A stretch of 64,000 bases of DNA, taken from the NCBI GenBank assembly GCA_037953625.1, contig CM075651.1, positions 60,560,501 to 60,624,500 on the forward strand, given 5' to 3'. The position numbers and the translations under genes are program-made. Shown piece after piece: positions 30,453 through 41,507 of this stretch. Source of the DNA: Crotalaria pallida. Lineage: Eukaryota; Streptophyta; Magnoliopsida; Fabales; Fabaceae. How positions within the stretch are numbered: the first letter of the stretch is position 1; each line of letters opens with the position of its first letter. The notes below the pieces were generated by a model. That model ran no database searches, was not told the DNA's origin, and saw only the letters and a list, made by a program, of their open reading frames with translations.

Positions 30453-31847
30453 GATTATGCAGCAGAATAACTAAAAGTGAGGTTTTTCAATACCATTTTC
30501 TTTTCTACTCAAAACTAGCCCAAAACAGATTTACAGAGTTATAATACCTCAAATTAAACATGTTTCATCACTTATAACATATCAAATCACATCAAATCCC
30601 TTGCATTTCATGACCACATTCCAATTTGCATAATAACACATAAACCAACAACTTAACCATCCAAATTCAGAAACACAGCAGCAATTCATGAAATATGCAT
30701 CAAAATAGCTTGCATGCAGGGATTGTAACTTGCTTTATCCAATGTTGGAGCTCATGGTGACCTCCAAGTCAAAATCCTAGATAAAACTATGCCCTTTTTG
30801 AGTCTCATGGTGACTCCACCTATGATTATGCATTACTCTATCTCATTCTAGCACATAGTAGCTTCTCCCTTACTTGATCATACTTTCTACAATTCGGGTA
30901 CAGCATAGAGGATCCAATTCTAATATTGTTTTAGACTCAAAATGAGTTTCATAATAGTATGATTTCATAAATCAAGCTTGCAAACACTCCTTAATGCTTA
31001 AACTTTCACACAACATGATTTATAACATTTAATTCTTTCCCATTCTTATCTACCTCTTCAAACCAACATTATGCAGCAATATAACACATAATTATTAGTT
31101 ATTGATATCTCAATTTACATACATCAACTCATAATCAATTCATCAAATGATTCATCTTTCATAAAATGTAAATCAAGACTCAAAACATAAGCACTATGAT
31201 TCTCATCAATTATCACAGCATATTACTCATTCAATTATGTTTTAATTTCGGATTAACATAGTGACCAAGTGGTTATCTTGGTCTCCAAACCAAGTAACCA
31301 TGTCTTGATCCAATTGTCTGTGATTCAATCACGCAATCAACTTCACAATCAATAATCCTAGCAATATGAACGACTTCTCCCATACCTAGACAATTTGAAT
31401 AGAACTCAAATAAGCTCTAAGATTCCTATACAGCAGCCAAAGAGCTCACAGCAGCAGCCACAGAGCATCCACACCAGAAACAGAGAAGAACACCAACAAA
31501 ACCAAAGTATTTCCCAAGCAAACCCTCACTAATTCAAAGCTTAATGTGCAATAACTCAAGGAAAGCTATTTGCACGAATTTGAGAAGTGATTTTGACAGA
31601 GTTTGGGCACAAAAACGCAGAGAAAGAATGAATCAAGAACTCAAACCCTAAACCCCTATTTATAGAGCAAGAACATAGTGGCGGAAGGAAGGGTGATTCA
31701 TCACCAAGGCCACTCATCCAATTTCAGCGATCAACAGCTGTCCTAGAACTCCTATTAGGGTTCCATGCTTCTTGGGGAAGATTAAAACGAAGAAGCTTCA
31801 TGATTTCCAGCTCAAATCCACTTTAATTTCTGCAGATGCAGATGTTC

Positions 31848-31878
31848 TAACCGGTTACACGAGGCCACTAACCGGTTA
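31848..31878 (-). promoter_or_regulatory. TAACCGGTTA palindrome pair 3, upstream of the TATA box (E8 3' LTR)
   Basis: Two perfect copies at 31848 and 31869, again 21 bp apart. In element sense they lie about 180 bp upstream of the TATA box. The equivalent pair in the other LTR is at 37736 and 37757. Confidence 0.8.
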
Positions 31879-32239
31879 GATACTGATGAAAATCAGCAAT
31901 TTTAACATAATGCAAAGTTTTACGGAAAAATTAATTTAAAACGATTTACTATTCAAAACGAAATTTCCACCGTTGGATGTTATGATTAAATAGTTAGAAA
32001 CCTTGTCTAAAAATTTGAGGACGATCCAACGGTTAATTAAAAAGATACAGCCCATTCTTTACATGATATTTCACCAAAATATCATTTTCCTAAATGTTAT
32101 TCTTATATCTTTCTTACCAAAACTATTTTAGTTATAAAATATGTTTCCCCCTTAATTTATTTTTCCAAAATACTTCATTTAAAATAATTTTCAATAAAAA
32201 TAATCATTTATTCTTTTCATAAAAATGAGGGATGTTACA

Positions 32240-33068
32240 CTCTCCCCCATTAAATTGAATTTCGACCCCGAAATTCGTTTTTCTAAAATTTTTACTTTCC
32301 AAAATATTTCTATAAAAAAAATTTTCATCTTACTTTTCTTATAATGTTTTGAAAAATTCTCCCCCACTGAATGAGTTTGGTTATATTTTTCTCAAGAATT
32401 TTCAGTCTCAAAAACATTTATAGACAATATTTCACATAAATCCATATGAATAAATCCTTTCAAATGGAAAGTTTCAAACAACAATTTTTCCACATTAAAA
32501 CATTTTGTATAAAACCTTAGAAAAATCCTTTTTCCGCTGCGCACTCTGATCACTCAAGCACGATTGAAGAATCATTTATATGATCTTATTCCTTAACAGT
32601 TATAAACATTAGGGTGATCAGTCCTAATATTTAAACCATTAATAATAAATTCATTCCTTTCATATATAACCTCTCGCAAGAAAAGGCTATACGACGTATC
32701 TTTAAGTTAGATGAACTTAAGGATAAGGTATTTGTCACTATCAGATTTAGTTAGATAGTCAAGCTCTAGAGACATTTCCGTTGGGGAGACAATTACTTGT
32801 CCTTTCCCGATGGTTATTAATATCTCTAGTCATAACTAATCTTTCTATCTCTGTAGTGTCCATAGATATTTATCACATCCAACTGCGATAAAGGTTTGGT
32901 TAACAAAATTTGGGTTAAGACATCATGTAGATTCTCAAATTCTCAACATTTCGAATAACGTAATCGAAAGAAATAGTTGACTACGTTAATTTAGACTAGG
33001 AGAACAGACAAATCCTAGAGTTTACCTTGACCAGAAACAGACTAGCATCCTCGTAGAGTAAACACCTT
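32240..33068 (-). other. E8 non-coding region between gag and the 3' LTR
   Basis: About 830 bp without a coding frame. It begins with the polypurine tract next to the LTR (plus strand CTCTCCCCCATTAAATTGAA, then CGACCCCGAAATTCG, the chromovirus-type 3' signature in reverse). A second CTCCCCCAC run lies at about 32359. No remnant of pol is recognisable. Confidence 0.65.
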
Positions 33069-34094
33069 TCAATTCTTGTTTCGCTTGTTGCCCTTTCCCT
33101 TCTTGCTTTTATTTTCCGGACAATCTGGCGAATAGTGTCCCGGCTTCCTGCAGTTGAAACAGATTACTCCCTTGGGTACCCCACAGTTTGATCCAAAATG
33201 ATGTGCCCCACACTTTCCACATTGAGGTGGATAGGTGATTCCTTTCTCATTTCCTTTCTGATTATTATTCTTCTGTTGAGGTTTTCCTAACCCCGATTCA
33301 TACAGCTTCAGTTCCTCATATTGTTCCTTTCCCATGATTGATTCTCTTATTTCCCTTTCTTCCTTATCAAGTTGAGCTCTCATTTCCTCAATCTTTCGCT
33401 TCTTCTGAATTCGAACATTCTTTTCATAAACTTCCTTTGCCTTCATATCATCTTCGTAGATTCTACACATGTTCACTAACATTGGGAAATTCCGTATTCC
33501 GTGATAACTGATTCCTAACTTCAAATCTGGGCGTAGTCCATTCTCGAACTTAACGCACTTTGATCTTTCATCTGGATGATTCTGGAAGTATGGAGAATAC
33601 TTCATCAAATCTTCAAACTTCGCAGCATATTCTCCAACACTCATCTCCCCTTGCTTCAGTTCTAGAAATTCAACTTCTTTCTTCCTCCTTTCATCCTCCG
33701 GGAAATATTTTTCCAAAAACTTTTCTTTAAATAGTTCCCAGGTGATGTGCCTATCCTCAGCTTCCAACAACTGTTTTGCGTGATTCCACCAATTCTCCAC
33801 TTTGTCACTCGGCATATAAGTCGCATACACCACCATCTGTTCATCTGTACATTCCATAGATCGAAAGATTTTCTGAATCTCTTGCAACCACTTCTGAGCT
33901 CCTTCCGGGTTATGTCCTCCTTCAAACTGAGGGGGGTTGCAACTTCGGAACTCTTTCAGTCCTCTAAATTCAGCAAGTCTAGCATTGCCTCGGTGAGGTT
34001 GATTTGCTTGTTGTTGATGTTGATGCATATTCTCTAACACAGTAGTGATCCTTTCTAACATTTCATTCGTATGGTTTCGATTTCTCCTTGCCAT
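33069..34094 (-). CDS. E8 gag, intact
   Basis: This 341-residue open frame is the only gene of E8. It has the gypsy gag core (FRSCNPPQFEGGHNPEGAQKWL, YMPSDKVENWWNHAKQLLE, KYFPEDERRKKEVEFLEL, YAAKFEDLMKYSPYF), a long Lys/Glu-rich helical stretch (about residues 225-270), a CxxC...C segment (CGKCGAHHFGSNC), a CCHC knuckle CFNCRKPGHYSPDC and a basic tail. The gag core is the same family as E4 gag. There are no stops or shifts, unlike every pol in this window, which suggests selection for a working capsid protein. The start ATG lies about 190 bp after the primer-binding site in element sense. Confidence 0.92.
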   Translation of the reverse strand: MARRNRNHTNEMLERITTVLENMHQHQQQANQPHRGNARLAEFRGLKEFRSCNPPQFEGGHNPEGAQKWLQEIQKIFRSMECTDEQMVVYATYMPSDKVENWWNHAKQLLEAEDRHITWELFKEKFLEKYFPEDERRKKEVEFLELKQGEMSVGEYAAKFEDLMKYSPYFQNHPDERSKCVKFENGLRPDLKLGISYHGIRNFPMLVNMCRIYEDDMKAKEVYEKNVRIQKKRKIEEMRAQLDKEEREIRESIMGKEQYEELKLYESGLGKPQQKNNNQKGNEKGITYPPQCGKCGAHHFGSNCGVPKGVICFNCRKPGHYSPDCPENKSKKGKGNKRNKN

Positions 34095-34285
34095 AGTAGA
34101 CCTGCGCTATGGACTTAAGGTTAAGGTAAGGTGTAGAGAAGAACATACAACTCTATTCAACTCAGACTATAAGTGTAATATCCGTTCAGCATTGAACGTC
34201 TACACTCATAGAAACTCGGGTCAGAGTTACACAACTTATTGAGTATGGGAAGGACCATACTTCACAGCCGAGAGTTGGAACCATT

Positions 34286-34297
34286 GCTCTGATACCA
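34286..34297 (-). other. E8 primer-binding site
   Basis: GCTCTGATACCA on the plus strand reads TGGTATCAGAGC in element sense, complementary to initiator methionine tRNA. Four bases (TAAA on the plus strand) separate it from the 5' LTR. Confidence 0.85.
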
Positions 34298-34301
34298 TAA
34301 A

Positions 34302-37300
34302 TGTAACACCCCAAAATATTAAGTCATAAAAATACGGGTTAACAAAAACTTTTGTTATAAAGAGTGTGAAAACCAAAAGTACTTTTCAACAGACTAATAG
34401 TTCTTAAAAAAAGAGTCTGAGTGTAAAAACATTTATAATTCAAAACCCCAAAATCCTTTTTACACCCAGAGCATTGGTCTTCACAACTCGATCCTTCTGC
34501 AAAAGGATTTGGATGACGAGACGTCATCCTAGCTGTTACTTTTATTGAACTCTAGCTCCTACAAGAGTGGCTTCAGTCCTGTCCTTTGAGAGAACCTACC
34601 ACACAGACATGGTAGTATGGGAGTCAGTCACTTGTCATATTGCCTAAGCAGATTATATGATTGGTCAACCACAAACACAAAATAATCATGAATGAAATGC
34701 ATGCTCATCAAGTGTCTTATTAAACAATATTAATTATGATCATTAATCTTTCATGCTATGCTTGCACGTCTCTCAAAATCGTTCTTCCATGATAAACTCT
34801 TCCATGACAACAACACTCTGGGATGGGCAATCGTGCGCTAGATGTTTCCACAACCTGTATAGCGGCCACACCGTTCTATACTGGAACCCCATCTACCACG
34901 ATCCTAAAATGAGCAAGGGGATGATCCCCGAACCATTGTTCACCAACAGTTCTAGGTCCTCGTCATTTCTACGATGGCAGCCACATCGTTCCAACCGTCT
35001 CATATAGCGGCCACACCGTACTATATGGTTACCCGATCCCTCATGCACCTTACTCAGTTTCGATCTCCGTAGCACCATGCATGAGATGAACATGTAACTA
35101 ATTATCATTCTTTCCAATAACAGGGAAAACATCATCTTTATATACATGGCGGCCACACCGTTCCATGTCTTTGTATAGCGGCCACACCGTACTATATAGT
35201 TATCACACACATGGCGGCCACCCCGTTCCACGTGTCCTCGTATAACGGCCACACCGTACTATACGGAATCAACTTAGCACAATGACTTCTCATAGGAGTT
35301 AATAGCTTCCACATATAAGAAAAGATTGGAAAAATTCCACTTATCAAGTTCCACATATCCAAATCAAAGCAACAAGCCTTCACGCATTTGGATCAAAGCT
35401 ATATACTCCCTAAACATCATTATACTCATAACATCACCATTGTTTATCTAAGTCATTGTACTCTTATCAAACTCTAATCCTTCCATAAGTGATATTAGAC
35501 TCAAGTCATGCTTCATTAAGTCTTTGTTTAACATCTTACTCGGATTATGATCCAATAGCCTTATACATCTAGCAGACTCAAATAATAATCTAAACCTCTT
35601 AAGCAAAACATGAGTCTTCAATCATTATTTAAAACCAGGCTAGAGTTCCAAGATAATTCTTGTTCCTTTGAGTTGGATAAATAATGATTTATTCTCCTTA
35701 ACTCAATTCCATTGTAATTTTAGGAACAAGAATAATAATTAAGTTAAATCTCCCACCTATAATCATTCTTTCACCATGCATTGATGCAAACAGAATATGT
35801 CTCATAGGTTGGTTCTCTTTAACATTATTCTCATAATGAATTCATAATCATGAAGTTATTGAATCATAACCACTCAAATATAGGAAACATGTTATAAAGC
35901 TATCATGACTTCACATTATTAATTTGAGGCATTAGTCACAATACTCAAGGTATAAGCACTTATCATTAATCACTTTAAACTTGAGTATTTAATTATGTTT
36001 TAGGCTATAAAAGAGTAAGAAAAACAATAGCATGAATTGATCCACAAACTAGTATTGAATTCAATGTTTTTATTAGACACTAACCGGTTACAGAGAAATG
36101 CTAACCAGTTAGTCTGTATAAACCAGAAATTGAAAAAAAAAGTCTCTTTATGAAAATCTCAATGATTTCAAACCTTAATTAATTGGGGGGCTTTCATTAC
36201 CTTTCTGTAAGAATTATTATGAAATGAAGTTAATTAATTTAGTGGAAAAAAAAAACCCAATTAATTTAAGGAAATCAAAACATTTTATTTTTCAAAGCTG
36301 TCAGGTTGTAACCGGTTACAAAAACCAGCTAACCGGTTAGATTATGCAGCAGAATAACTAAAAGTGAGGTTTTTCAATACCATTTTCTTTTCTACTCAAA
36401 ACTAGCCCAAAACAGATTTACATAGAGTTATAATACCTCAAATTAAACATGTTTCATCACTTATAACATATCAAATCACATCAAATCCCTTGCATTTCAT
36501 GACCACATTCCAATTTGCATAATAACACATAAACCAACAACTTAACCATCCAAATTCAGAAACACAGCAGCAATTCATGAAATATGCATCAAAATAGCTT
36601 GCATGCAGGGATTGTAACTTGCTTTATCCAGTGTTGGAGCTCATGGTGACCTCCAAGTCACAATCCTAGATAAAACTATGCCCTTTTTGAGTCTCATGGT
36701 GACTCCACCTATGATTATGCATTACTCTATCTCATTCTAGCACATAGTAGCTTTTCCCTTACTTGATCATACTTTCTACAATTCGGGTACAGCATAGAGG
36801 ATCCAATTCTAATATTGTTTTAGACTCAAAATGAGTTTCATAATAGTATGATTTCATAAATCAAGCTTGCAAACACTCCTTAATGCTTAACCTTTCACAC
36901 GACATGATTTATAACATTTAATTCTTTCCCATTCTTATCTACCTCTTCAAACCAACATTATGCAGCAATATAACACATAATTATTAGTTATTGATATCTC
37001 AATTTACATACATCAACTCATAATTAATTCATCAAATGATTCATCTTTCATAAAATGTAAATCAAGACTCAAAACATAAGCACTATGATTCTCATCAATT
37101 ATCACAGCATATTACTCATTCAATTATGTTTTAATTTCGGATTAACATAGTGACCAAGTGGTTATCTTGGTCTCCAAACCAAGTAACCATGTCTTGATCC
37201 AATTGTCTGTGATTCAATCACGCAATCAACTTCACAATCACTAATCCCAGCAATATGAACGACTCTCCCATACCTGGACAATTTGAATAGCACTCAGATA

Positions 37301-38127
37301 AGCTCTAAGATTCCTATACAGCAGCCAAAGAGCTCACAACAGCAGCCACAGAGCATCCACACCAGAAACAGAGAAGAACACCAACAAAACCAAAGGATTT
37401 CCCAAGCAAACCCTCACTAATTCAAAGCTTAATGTGCAATAACTCAAGGAAAGCTATTTGCACGAATTTGAGAAGTGATTTTGACAGAGTTTGGGCACAA
37501 AAATGCAAAGAAAGAATGAATCAAGAACTCAAACCCTAAACCCCTATTTATAGAGCAAGAACATGGTGGTGGAAGGAAGGGTGATTCATCACCAAGGCCA
37601 CTCATCCAATTTCAGCGATCAACAACTGTCCTAGAACTCCTATTAGGGTTGCATGCTTCTTGGGGAAGATTAAAACGAAGAAGCTTCATGATTTCCAGCT
37701 CAAATCCACTTTAATTTCTGCAGATGCAGACGTTCTAACCGGTTACACGAGGCCACTAACCGGTTAGATACTGATGAAAATCAGCAATTTTAACATAATG
37801 CAAAGTTTTACGGAAAAATTAATTTAAAAAGATTTACTACTCAAAACGCAATTTCCACCGTTGGATTTTAAGATTAACTAGTTAGAAACCTTGTCTAAAA
37901 TTTTGAGGACGATCCAACGGTTAATTAAAAAGATACAGCCCATTCTTTACATGATATTTCACCAAAATATCATTTTCCTAAATGTTATTCTTATATCTTT
38001 CTTACCAAAACTATTTTAGTTATAAAATATGTTTCCCCCTTAATTTATTTTTCCAAAATACTTCCTTTAAAATAATTTTCAATAAAAATAATCATTTATT
38101 CTTTTCATAAAAATGAGGGATGTTACA
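34302..38127 (-). repeat. E8 5' LTR
   Basis: This 3826-bp LTR is a near copy of 28418-32239, with the hairpin array at about 34857-35270 and palindrome pairs at 36081, 36309 and 37736. In the array the second unit reads GATGGCAGCCACATCG here, so the two LTRs have drifted separately at that unit. The minus-strand TATA box (CTATAAATAGGGG) is at about 37549-37561. Confidence 0.92.
34857..35270 (-). repeat. Hairpin array in the E8 5' LTR
   Basis: The same seven CGG-CCACA-CCG units as at 28973-29381. Small differences (CCACC in the sixth loop, ATAACGG in the seventh unit, ATATAG in place of ATACAG after the fifth) fall in loops or single stem bases. Confidence 0.8.
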
Positions 38128-38132
38128 AAGTG

Positions 38133-38888
38133 TTGGTTCGAAATTCATGAGGGAAGAGAGGAAAAATTCGTGTGAAATGTGAGGAGGAGAGGAAGGTAAA
38201 ATTTACCTTGTAATCTTGATGATGATTGATGACAAGCCCTTATAATCTTGAAGAGAAAGAAGAACAAAACTTGTTCTTGGTGGGGGAAGAAGAAAACCGT
38301 GTATGATGATGATGATGGAGGAGGAAAGAGTTTGCCTTGATGATGGAGGAGATGATTTTGGCTCTTAATCTTTGGTTTGTTGTTGTTGTTGTTAATGGAG
38401 ATTAAGAAGGGGAAGAATGGTGCTCTTGAACCCTAGCCAAGGAAAATAGAAAAAAGAGGGAGTTCAATCTGCTTTTATTTTTTTCGTTGTTGAATCATGT
38501 TAATCGATTAACCCAATGGTTAATCGATTAACCTGTGTAAATTTGTCAAAAACAGCTATCAGGTCTTAATCGATTAACCCCCCAAGTTAATTGATTAACC
38601 AGCTCAGTCCACCATTACTTTTCATTTCAAAGTGACATAACTTCTTCGTTACCCGTTGGATCTTGCTCAAATTTTGAGACAAGCTTTCTAAGACACTGAT
38701 CTTCACATCCAATGGTGGAATTCGTGTTTAGAGTTGTAAATCTTTTATTTTCAATTTCCTAACATTCTATGTTTTTAACTCTAAAACAAGTCTTCAATTC
38801 ACTAGTTTTAACTTAAATTTTAGCATTTCCTTCACTCTAAGCTTATCACAACATCAATTATAATAGGAATTAAATTAGGGATGTTACA
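38133..38888 (-). repeat. E7 5' LTR, second piece
   Basis: After E8 and the duplicated AAGTG the E7 LTR resumes and ends ...TTAGGGATGTTACA at 38888 (the LTR start TGTAACATCCC in element sense). It includes two palindrome pairs and an ATCCAATGGTGGAATT block related to CCGTTGGAT motifs in the E4 and E8 LTRs. With 27066-28417 the LTR is about 2.1 kb. Confidence 0.75.
38501..38597 (-). promoter_or_regulatory. TAATCGATTA palindrome pairs in the E7 LTR
   Basis: Copies at 38501 and 38521 (20 bp apart) and at 38567 and 38588 (21 bp apart, the last as TAATTGATTA). In element sense they lie in the first fifth of the LTR, the expected promoter region. Confidence 0.75.
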
Positions 38889-39194
38889 ATAAGCGTGCTA
38901 TCCCTTGGAGTATTGCTCCCATACCATTGAACACTCTTAAGTCTTCCTTTGATAACAAAACTGTATCGTTTGTACTCCACTGTATTTGACAATAGAATGA
39001 CCCAAAAGATTACTTTTTCAAGTAATCACTTTGAATCACCCCTAAGGATCATAAATGAATTGTACGTATACGAAGACTTGACGATCACTGCGACTAAAGA
39101 AGAAAAGAATCACTCCAATGAGCTACACACTCTCAGGCCAAGCGATTTCCGCACCTCATTTCTCGAGGACGAGAAATCTTTAAGTTGGGGAGAA
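38889..39194 (+). mobile_element. E9: 3' internal end of a Ty3/gypsy element
   Basis: The stretch ends with CTCGAGGACGAGAAATCTTTAA-type sequence and a purine tract (TTGGGGAGAA, to 39194) before a TGTAACATCCC LTR start, as in the other chromovirus-like elements. An open frame at 38949-39224 (91 codons) has no recognisable domain and may be a remnant of pol C-terminal sequence. The upstream part is missing at the E7 border. Confidence 0.6.
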
Positions 39195-39755
39195 TGTAAC
39201 ATCCCGAATTTTTCCCTTACTTAAATAAATGAATTTCTAATAAAACGAATTCTGAGATTTTATTTTATAAGGATTTAAAGTGAATATTTTATTTGTTTAA
39301 GTAACAAATTATGAAATTTTATAGAGTTTTGTAAATAAATATTTTCATAGACTTAAAGAAAATGACTTTATTTAGTTTGGACCGATTTAACTAATAAGAG
39401 ATAATTCATGATTTTATTACTTGTGATTTCTTTTAGAAATGAATTTCTTTATGAACCTTAGTAGGTTTTAATTGAATTGTTAACTTCGAAAATTCATAAC
39501 TTCTTAACCGTAACTCCGAATATTATGATCTTTTTATGAAAATGATCGTATTGAAATATAGAATTTAAAAATGTAACTTTTAATAATTTTCTGGGTTTAT
39601 TTACGAAAAATTATTTTCCAGGTCTGTAAAGTACGAATTTTTAAAGTATTAATTATTAAAAATAGTTAGAGCCCCCCCCCAATAAACTATTCCTTTTGGA
39701 AATATCTTATATACATGAAAATATTATTTTAGAAAATAAAACAGGGAATGTATCT
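39195..39755 (+). repeat. E9 3' LTR, first piece
   Basis: It starts TGTAACATCCCGAATTTT after the purine tract and runs AT-rich to TATCT (39751-39755), the target duplicated by E10. It continues at 58469. It holds the CATAACTTCTTAACCGTAAC motif common in U3 of these gypsy LTRs. Confidence 0.65.
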
Positions 39756-40128
39756 TGTTAGATCCAGTGAGAATGTTTTGATAATGACAAAGGTTTTGAA
39801 CAAGCTACAAGTGTTTGTGATCAAGCTCAAGTATGAAGAAGATCATCAATCAACAACAAACAACAAATGATGAAGAGAGAGCAAGCTCATGAAGATTCAA
39901 TTTGTGTTTAATTGTAATATATTTAATTTGAGTCTTTTATTTTAATGAGTTTGGGTAGAGTCATTAGAGGGTAGTGAATCTCTATCAAGGTCATGATTAT
40001 ATCATAATTTGAGTTTTCACTTAACCTAAAAACAATAGGTGGCTTAAAGGTTTGAAAGGAAAGGTTTAGTTTTGAGAAAACAAGTTTTTAATTGATTTGA
40101 ACAGTGGTTAATGATTAATGGATTTGGT

Positions 40129-40188
40129 TAATCGATTAACACACATGTTACAGTGGTTAATCGATTAAGGCCATGTGTTAATCAATTA
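40129..40188 (+). promoter_or_regulatory. TAATCGATTA palindromes upstream of the E10 TATA box
   Basis: Sites at 40129, 40158 and 40179 (TAATCAATTA), plus a decayed copy near 40108. Spacing is about 21, 29 and 21 bp. The sister sequence at 52720-52772 keeps the first site intact. They lie about 80-160 bp upstream of the TATA box. Confidence 0.75.
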
Positions 40189-41145
40189 ACACCTGCAGTA
40201 CTGATTTTTAAAATACGTTTTTCACTTCTCAAAATCAGTTTTTAATGTTACTAACTTTTGGGTATTCTATATAAATCTTTTCCTAGCCTTTGTGAATAAT
40301 TAGAACACATTAGAACAACTTTATATCATTTTTACAAAGATCAAGCCACACTATTCTCTCTCACTTTCATAGATCAAAGCTTTCAACTTTTACATTCTTT
40401 GATCAAGAATCTTTGAATCTCTTATGTTGATATTTTCATAGCTATTGAAAGAGACTCATAGGATTGTTATTGTGTTTTCATTGAGTTGTAATCATTGCAA
40501 AGGAGGCAAACATTCTACAACATTGGAAGCCTTGGTGGTTGTTCATCAAGCAAAGTTATCTTGGAAATCTTGTTGTGTTAACAAGCAATTGGATGTCTTG
40601 GTGTGAGGCATCATCAAGCAAGTGGAAGTCTTTGAAGCATCTCAAAGCAATTGGAAGACTTGTTGTGGGGATATCGGCAAGCAAGGGAAGAGGTTAGATT
40701 AGATTCAATAGGGTTGCAAGACAACAGTGTGGTATCTCTTGGAGGCTATCAAGAAGGGAGTCTTGAGAGGCATTTACTTGTAATTTGAGAACTCTAATTC
40801 CTCATAGTTAAGAATCTCTCTTGGTTGAAGAGGGGACTGGATGTAGCTTTCAAGTGGATGAAAGTGAACCAGGATAAATCTCTGTGTCGTATCTCTAAAC
40901 TCTTAACTCTTTACATTCAAGTCATTTCATTTGTTCTTGGTTGAAAACCTAGAAAAGATTGATTTTCATAATTGATTGAATTGAATCTTAATTGTGTAAA
41001 TTGATTTGGGGAAAATAATTTTCATAACCTAGTTAATCAATAAGAATATTGGTGTTAATCAATTCCGCTTAATCTCTGATTGTATGTGTTAATTGATTGA
41101 TTTTCGTATTTGAGTGAAAAGTGATTTTTCAGTTTTAATAGTGAT

Positions 41146-41281
41146 TAATCGATTAACTAAAAGTGTTAATCGATTAACCAAAATCAAGATTTCGTAAATA
41201 ATCGATTAACCTGTTTGATTAATCGATTAACTAAGTGTTTTTTAAAGGGTTAATCGATTAATAAGATTTGTTAATCGATTA
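41146..41281 (+). promoter_or_regulatory. Three TAATCGATTA pairs in U5 of the E10 LTR
   Basis: Six perfect copies at 41146, 41167, 41199, 41220, 41251 and 41272. Start-to-start distances are 21, 32, 21, 31 and 21 bp, all close to whole helical turns. They lie near the LTR's 3' end, about 90-230 bp before the polypyrimidine block. Confidence 0.8.
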
Positions 41282-41439
41282 AATGCTGAGGTTTTTGTAA
41301 AAATCATTTGTTTTAATCGTTTCGATTCGTTTCTTTCGAAAATCTTTCAAGGTTTCTCTAACACCTATTCAACCCCCCCTTCTAGGTGTTCTCCTAGTGT
41401 CTCCTAGTTATTTCACCCACCGATTGTAGTTCTTACAAT

Positions 41440-41451
41440 TGGTATCAGAGC
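41440..41451 (+). other. E10 primer-binding site
   Basis: TGGTATCAGAGC, complementary to initiator methionine tRNA, two bases after the LTR. Confidence 0.85.
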
Positions 41452-41507
41452 TCGGTCGAAAGACATGAGCATAGAGCTTTTTCGTTAAGATCCTTGAAGA
41501 AACTACA

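Larger units (their letters stand above)
28695..31385 (-). other. Candidate intron inside the E8 LTR
   Basis: On the minus strand, CTAG|GTATGGGAGAAGTCGTT (GT at 31385-31384) aligns with the donor region of E5 (TTGAG|GTAAGGAGTGAGCGTT). AAGGACAG|GACTGAAGC (ending at 28695) aligns with TTTTCAG|GTACTGAGC. The hairpin array lies between them. Weaker than the E4 and E5 cases. Confidence 0.3.
28418..32239 (-). repeat. E8 3' LTR
   Basis: This 3822-bp LTR starts TGTAACACCCC and ends GAGGGATGTTACA on the plus strand. It holds seven hairpins (28973-29381), three TAACCGGTTA pairs (30197, 30422 and 31848) and a minus-strand TATA box (CTATAAATAGGGG, near 31661-31673). Its copy is at 34302-38127. Confidence 0.92.
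28418..38127 (-). mobile_element. E8: complete gag-only Ty3/gypsy element (TR-GAG type)
   Basis: Two 3.8-kb LTRs flank an internal region of only 2062 bp (32240-34301) that encodes gag and nothing else. The TSD AAGTG is present at 28413-28417 and 38128-38132. An initiator-Met primer-binding site, and CTCTCCCCCATT (a polypurine tract in element sense) next to LTR 28418-32239, are intact. The LTRs differ at scattered positions only, so the copy moved fairly recently. Lacking protease, reverse transcriptase and integrase, it must have been mobilised in trans. Confidence 0.9.
39756..41437 (+). repeat. E10 5' LTR
   Basis: This 1682-bp LTR starts TGTTAGATCC and ends TTCTTACA. It has palindromes upstream of a TATA box (TCTATATAAATC, about 40268-40279), a long R/U5 region, a second palindrome cluster (41146-41281) and the block CTATTCAACCCCCCCTTCTAG (41365-41385), the conserved Sirevirus-type LTR motif also seen inverted in E6. 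Confidence 0.9.

Noticed and set aside
41440..41451. tRNA gene near TGGTATCAGAGC sequences
   Set aside because: These are primer-binding sites next to LTR ends; no cloverleaf is present.
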